A DNA stretch of 64,000 nt from Raineya sp964654605. GTDB taxonomy: Bacteria > Bacteroidota > Bacteroidia > Cytophagales > Thermonemataceae. This document shows, piece after piece, positions 62,222-64,000 of this stretch. Each line of letters begins with the position of its first letter. Position 1 is the stretch's first letter. The stretch lies in assembly GCA_964654605.1 (NCBI GenBank), contig CAZZLW010000093.1, forward strand, positions 27,991-91,990, in the 5' to 3' direction. The notes below the pieces were generated by a model. It was not told the DNA's origin. It worked only from the letters and a program-made list of their open reading frames with translations, and did no database searches. The position numbers and the translations under genes are program-made.

Positions 62222-63769
62222 ATGGCAAACATAGCTATATCCGTAGTAGATGAACTATCAAACCCACTTTTAACAAATGTATTTGACATAACAGCAAGTA
62301 CAAATTATAGTTTTTCAGGGAGTAATATAGGAGTATTTTCTTTGCCTGACAATGAAAGTTTTGTTGTTCATATAGAAGTATTAGGGTATCATAGTTACAC
62401 AAATGTATTTCAGCATTACAGCATAGATTTAAATTTTCAGATAACACTAATACCTTTGGAATGTAAAGATGAGTTTGTTAATAATTGTTGTAATGCAAGT
62501 TTTTTAATTATAGACAATCCTTGTAATAATCATAAGCAATTATACAAAACAAGTTCAAGTCCTACTAAATTAAATGTATATAAGGGAACGACTTTAATAG
62601 GGCAAGGGAGTGTAATCCCTATTCCTGAATATTTAGCTTGTGGTGAATTTACAATAGCAAGTGAAGAGATACCCTCGTGTTGTTGTTCGCCTGTGGTATA
62701 TCCCCCTTGTAGTGATATTAGGACAATAGAGATACCTTGCAATGAATGTTTATGTCAGCCTGAATGGACATTTGACCACGACTTGTGTTACACTAAAATA
62801 TATCCATTTATAGATTTTCAAGATAGCAAGTTTTTTAATCAAGAATTATGGTATATTGTAGTAGATAATCCAATAGATTTTAGTTTAGTAAATGTATGTG
62901 TTCGTGAAGATTTATGGATATATGACCAATTGACAAATAGTTATGTCTTAATACCATTCTTACCACCTGTTACAATTACATTAGAGCTTATTGATTTTGA
63001 TAATCAGGTATTATACACAAACACTATTAGCTTACCACTTAATTTTACCCCTGCTCAATTAAGTGCTTTTTTATCAGCTTTGACATTTACTTATACTTTT
63101 GATGAATTAGGTAAGTATAAATTAAGAGCAGTAATAGAAACAATATGTGGGGAATATGAAGTAATTAAAGAGTTTTGGGTACTTGATGATATAGAGTTAT
63201 TTGTAACAGAAGAATGTAAGAAATATAATTTGGTTTTATGTAATGATACTTATGATATAGTAATACGTGATTATATTAAAGATGAGGATATAGTTACTAT
63301 ATCTGTTGTTAATAATGTAGATAGCTATACATATAACCCTTCATATTCACATTATCAATTAAGCAATAGTATATCATTAGAAGAAGATGGTATATTATTA
63401 GATATAGAAGACGGCATATATGAGATTGTAGTAAATAATGGATTTGAGGAGAAGCGATTTATAGTAGTACATTTCTGTAAGATTAAAGAATGTTATTTAG
63501 CTTTATCAGAAAAGTTGTATTGCAGTGATAAGTTAGATGTAGTAGAAAATGAGCGTTTTTATTATATGGTAAGTGCTTTTTATACGTTGTACAAGTTATT
63601 ATTAGAGTTTTACACTTTACAGCACCCTATTCATATAATAGATACAAGTTTATCTAATATAGAGAATTTACGATTTGTAGAGATAGATAAAGTGATAAAG
63701 CGTTTAAGAGAGATTTGCGAGGCTTGTACATCAGTAATTAACGAAGCAGACAAGAAATGTTGTAAATAA
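62222..63769 (+). CDS. Cys-rich multi-domain surface/fibre-type protein
   Basis: A 515-aa protein. The N-terminal ~75 residues look like a carboxypeptidase-regulatory/Ig-like beta domain (ISVVDELSNPLLTNVF, then VVHIEVLGYHSY). A Cys-rich section (~90-185) follows, with SCCCSP and CNECLCQ clusters. Then come further Ig-like domains (~230-400, for example YKLRAVIETICGEYEVIKEF) and a helical end (~450-510) finishing in KKCCK. No signal peptide. It has its own promoter. Likely a head- or tail-attached fibre or appendage of the crAss-like virion. The clustered cysteines could bind metal or cross-link subunits. Confidence 0.5.
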   Translation: MANIAISVVDELSNPLLTNVFDITASTNYSFSGSNIGVFSLPDNESFVVHIEVLGYHSYTNVFQHYSIDLNFQITLIPLECKDEFVNNCCNASFLIIDNPCNNHKQLYKTSSSPTKLNVYKGTTLIGQGSVIPIPEYLACGEFTIASEEIPSCCCSPVVYPPCSDIRTIEIPCNECLCQPEWTFDHDLCYTKIYPFIDFQDSKFFNQELWYIVVDNPIDFSLVNVCVREDLWIYDQLTNSYVLIPFLPPVTITLELIDFDNQVLYTNTISLPLNFTPAQLSAFLSALTFTYTFDELGKYKLRAVIETICGEYEVIKEFWVLDDIELFVTEECKKYNLVLCNDTYDIVIRDYIKDEDIVTISVVNNVDSYTYNPSYSHYQLSNSISLEEDGILLDIEDGIYEIVVNNGFEEKRFIVVHFCKIKECYLALSEKLYCSDKLDVVENERFYYMVSAFYTLYKLLLEFYTLQHPIHIIDTSLSNIENLRFVEIDKVIKRLREICEACTSVINEADKKCCK

Positions 63770-63770
63770 T

Positions 63771-64000
63771 ATGGCAGTAATTAGAAATAAAAAAGCATTA
63801 GTTACTTATATTCCTTTGCAATCTTTTGTAGATTGTGATTTTGAGTTATCTGTTTTTGACATAGAACATGCTAAACATTTAGCTTATGATTATTACTTTA
63901 TAGGAGGTTCTATGGTTCAAGCTCTAAATAGCAAAGGGTTCAATGTTTCTTATGAAGAGCATATGAATTGTAATTTTGCAGAATGTAGTGAGTTATATTA
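63771..64000 (+). CDS. Partial gene running off the window
   Basis: ATG at 63771, one base after the previous stop, open for 76 codons to the window edge. It starts VIRNKKALVTYIPLQSF and contains YYFIGGSMVQALNSKG. Beta-strand and helix mix, with two Cys in CNFAEC. Too short to classify. Probably co-transcribed with the Cys-rich gene. Confidence 0.55.
   Translation, partial: MAVIRNKKALVTYIPLQSFVDCDFELSVFDIEHAKHLAYDYYFIGGSMVQALNSKGFNVSYEEHMNCNFAECSELY

Noticed and set aside
21600..64000. Recoding of TAG or TGA, known in some crAss-like phages
   Set aside because: Long genes end cleanly with TAA/TAG/TGA followed by close starts, and no gene is broken by in-frame TAG in this block. The standard code suffices.

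Overview
The window reads as a piece of a Bacteroidota (Bacteroidetes) genome. Three things point there: a type IX secretion outer-membrane protein of the PorV family at the left edge, an adjacent elongation factor P gene, and several promoters of the Bacteroidota form (TTG/TTTG, 19-21 bp, TAnnTTTG). DNA is AT-rich throughout. Base and codon use change visibly near 21.55 kb.

Region 1 (1-2.1 kb) is ordinary chromosome: porV (cut by the window edge) and efp, each ending in a hairpin terminator. Region 2 (2.1-5.3 kb) is an accessory patch. It holds a putative lipoprotein flanked by two diverged copies of a ~46-bp repeat, remnants of a mobile-element primase and a VirE/DUF3874-type primase-helicase, a small gene with an in-frame stop, an intact class II Fic enzyme, and a small HTH protein on the minus strand.

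Region 3 (5.3-21.8 kb) starts with an array of 10-bp-phased TTCAAATT-like units and a good promoter, followed by about 28 tightly packed plus-strand genes. Many encode a soluble domain tethered to one transmembrane segment: a transglutaminase-like protein, two peptidoglycan-binding-like proteins, a GH19-like muralytic enzyme, an L,D-transpeptidase-like protein and several coiled-coil proteins. One 241-aa soluble protein is followed by the strongest terminator in the window, as expected for an abundant capsid protein. Then come a ParB-like/phage-nuclease fusion, a RadA-like ATPase, a fibre-like protein and a lysis cassette ending in a GH108 lysozyme. No terminase, portal, HK97-type capsid or tail gene is seen in this region. 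The best interpretation is a tailless, membrane-containing phage (PRD1/PM2/FLiP-like in logic) with no family I recognise. It is the strongest candidate here for an undescribed system.

Region 4 (about 21.6-64 kb) is different DNA: TTA and AGA codons dominate. Gene order and content match the virion block of a crAss-like (Crassvirales) podovirus: TM/coiled-coil and holin-like genes, an acidic scaffold-like protein, a major capsid protein, connector/ring-like proteins, a 1,498-aa tail protein, a tRNA with anticodon CAT, internal cargo proteins, and two giant proteins of 2,848 and 4,093 aa. The first giant carries a complete SF1 helicase. The second carries the DxDGD motif of a virion RNA polymerase and an HExxH zinc-protease motif. 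A Cys-rich fibre-like protein follows, and the window ends inside the next gene. Portal and large terminase are absent.

Regions 3 and 4 meet inside the lysozyme gene. Each side has its own TM/coiled-coil plus holin pair, so the join is either real recombination through a shared lysis gene or an assembly chimera. Nothing was searched against a database; all family names rest on motifs, length, order and remembered family features.
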